Source: Eutreptiella sp. 'Long Island Sound 2002'
Taxonomy: Eukaryota > Euglenozoa > Euglenophyceae > Eutreptiales > Eutreptiaceae
Length of the DNA stretch: 64,000 bases
Direction: 5' to 3'
Assembly (NCBI GenBank): GCA_964036045.1
Contig: OZ038384.1
Span: 46,872,851 to 46,936,850 of the forward strand
The position numbers were made by a program, and so were the translations under genes. How positions within the stretch are numbered: position 1 is the first letter of the stretch; each line of letters begins with the position of its first letter. Shown in pieces: positions 63,350-64,000 of the stretch. Under the pieces are notes generated by a model, which was given only the letters and a program-made list of their open reading frames with translations, searched no databases and was not told the origin of the DNA.

Positions 63350-64000
63350 ACAGAACGAAAATTTCTATCGTAACCCACATCCGAGCCATCAACCATAGAC
63401 TCCGCTACACACACGACGACGGACCTTCCCACACCAACGAAAGAGTCACGTACACCCTGCGCCACAAGTCCACCAACCCGAACACCATGCAACTCATGAC
63501 TGCTCACTCTGCTAGTTTTTTAGGTTTCCACACTCACAACATACCCCCAGTCAACCCATGTCTCCCTTCTCAAATCCCTACACACACAACAATCTAAGTC
63601 GCCTTTATTTACTACCAATCCAACAGCGACCCACCAACATATTCTACTACGAAAAACACCACCCACACCACAAAAACGACCCTATGGTTCGAAGGCACAG
63701 TCGACCACCCCATGCCACAAAAAACCACAGTTACGTTCCCTGACATGTCTACCATCCTCACCCCCAACCATCAGTTTCGCTTCCTTACTCTCCGCACATC
63801 CCAAGATATTTCCAAGTCTACCAAGCCTCTCTCACTACCCGACACGACCAACTTCCCTTTTTCTTTCACTGGCACCACCACCACTCAAAATCTCATTCAA
63901 TTTACCCTGAAAAACAATCTCTCTCCCCCAAACCCTCAAAACCTGCACTACTGGGGCTGCCACGATCCTTTAGACGCACTCGACGCCTACCCCAACGCTA
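63350..64000 (+). pseudogene. C-terminal part of the LINE polyprotein, unrecognised
   Basis: From about 63352 another register carries the coding character: KISIVTHIRAINHRLRYTHD, RHKSTNPNTMQLMTAHSASF, a TAA near 63597 (CAA would fit), VAFIYYQSNSDPPTYSTTKN, TTLWFEGTVDHPMPQKTTVT ... and on to the window edge (YWGCHDPLDALDAYPNA). LWFEGTVDH could start an RNase H-like domain, but too little is visible to decide. Confidence 0.5.

Larger units (their letters stand above)
60665..64000 (+). mobile_element. Non-LTR retrotransposon (LINE), right end outside the window
   Basis: AP-type endonuclease followed by reverse transcriptase on the plus strand, in the order typical of LINEs, with two frameshifts and several stops. 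The coding strand has very little G and much C, unlike everything to its left. The 5' limit is uncertain: it may include 58985-60664. The 3' end is beyond 64000. Confidence 0.9.

Noticed and set aside
58985-63600. Nuclear genetic code in which TGA encodes Trp
   Set aside because: Several LINE TGAs fall where Trp would fit, but TGG is used normally there, other stops are TAG or TAA, and the gypsy TGAs fit Arg (one duplicate keeps CGA). Mutational decay is simpler.

Overview
The window is a repeat-dominated stretch of a eukaryotic nuclear genome, probably from a dinoflagellate or similar alga. The two Ty3/gypsy families have Gag and RT signatures (ERQYPT, ETDLSISAEIQNLA, RSFIGACNFYRRHI, DDFILDWEDFAEEVVGEMR) that I recall from retroelements annotated in Symbiodiniaceae and relatives. 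That comes from memory of the families, not from a search. There are no bacterial operons or RNA polymerase/ribosomal genes, and no confident housekeeping gene.

Layout. (1) 1-5019: a 1.3 kb tandem duplication carrying a duplicated, unrecognised exon, split by a GC/pyrimidine-rich block (Z family), then old repeat fragments. (2) 5020-6792 and 34591-35900: one satellite array of 160-190 bp monomers, cut in two by a Ty3/gypsy retrotransposon (element 1, 6798-34590, minus strand) flanked by a TTGAG target duplication. (3) Element 1 has its own gag, protease, RT, RNase H, integrase and chromodomain. It carries an internal 2.2 kb tandem duplication of gag. A terminal-inverted-repeat DNA element (30580-32272) sits in one gag copy, and a second complete Ty3/gypsy element (element 2, 13988-26579, minus strand, 2.05 kb LTRs) interrupts the protease-RT linker. 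All junctions can be read, so the order of events is clear: satellite, element 1, gag duplication, TIR insertion, with element 2 inserted some time after element 1. (4) 35901-43100: mixed region with one intronless unknown ORF (36722-37576), several exon-like coding blocks, a Z-family block lying exactly between two compatible exons, and trinucleotide and minisatellite repeats. (5) 43100-58384: two successive copies of a composite unit made of a leader, a very GC-rich tandem array (210 bp half-units, 418 bp dimers, ~1045 bp higher-order units) and a decayed gene with a CCCH zinc finger and a cysteine-protease-like C terminus. (6) 58385-64000: a divergent ORF cut at the junction, a possible ORF1, and a non-LTR retrotransposon (AP-endonuclease and reverse transcriptase) running off the right edge. 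Its coding strand is strikingly G-poor.

Almost all coding matter is mobile-element coding matter and nearly all of it is damaged. Most in-frame stops in the LTR elements and the non-LTR element can be explained by one C-to-T or G-to-A change (CGA to TGA, TGG to TAG or TGA, CAA to TAA), which suggests methylation-driven or RIP-like decay. Element 2 still reads as one uninterrupted frame from gag to a C-terminal chromodomain if five stops are ignored. The least explained parts are the GC array plus CCCH/protease unit, the tRNA-like module inside the LTRs of element 1, the spliceable acidic gene inside the TIR element, and the intron-like Z block.
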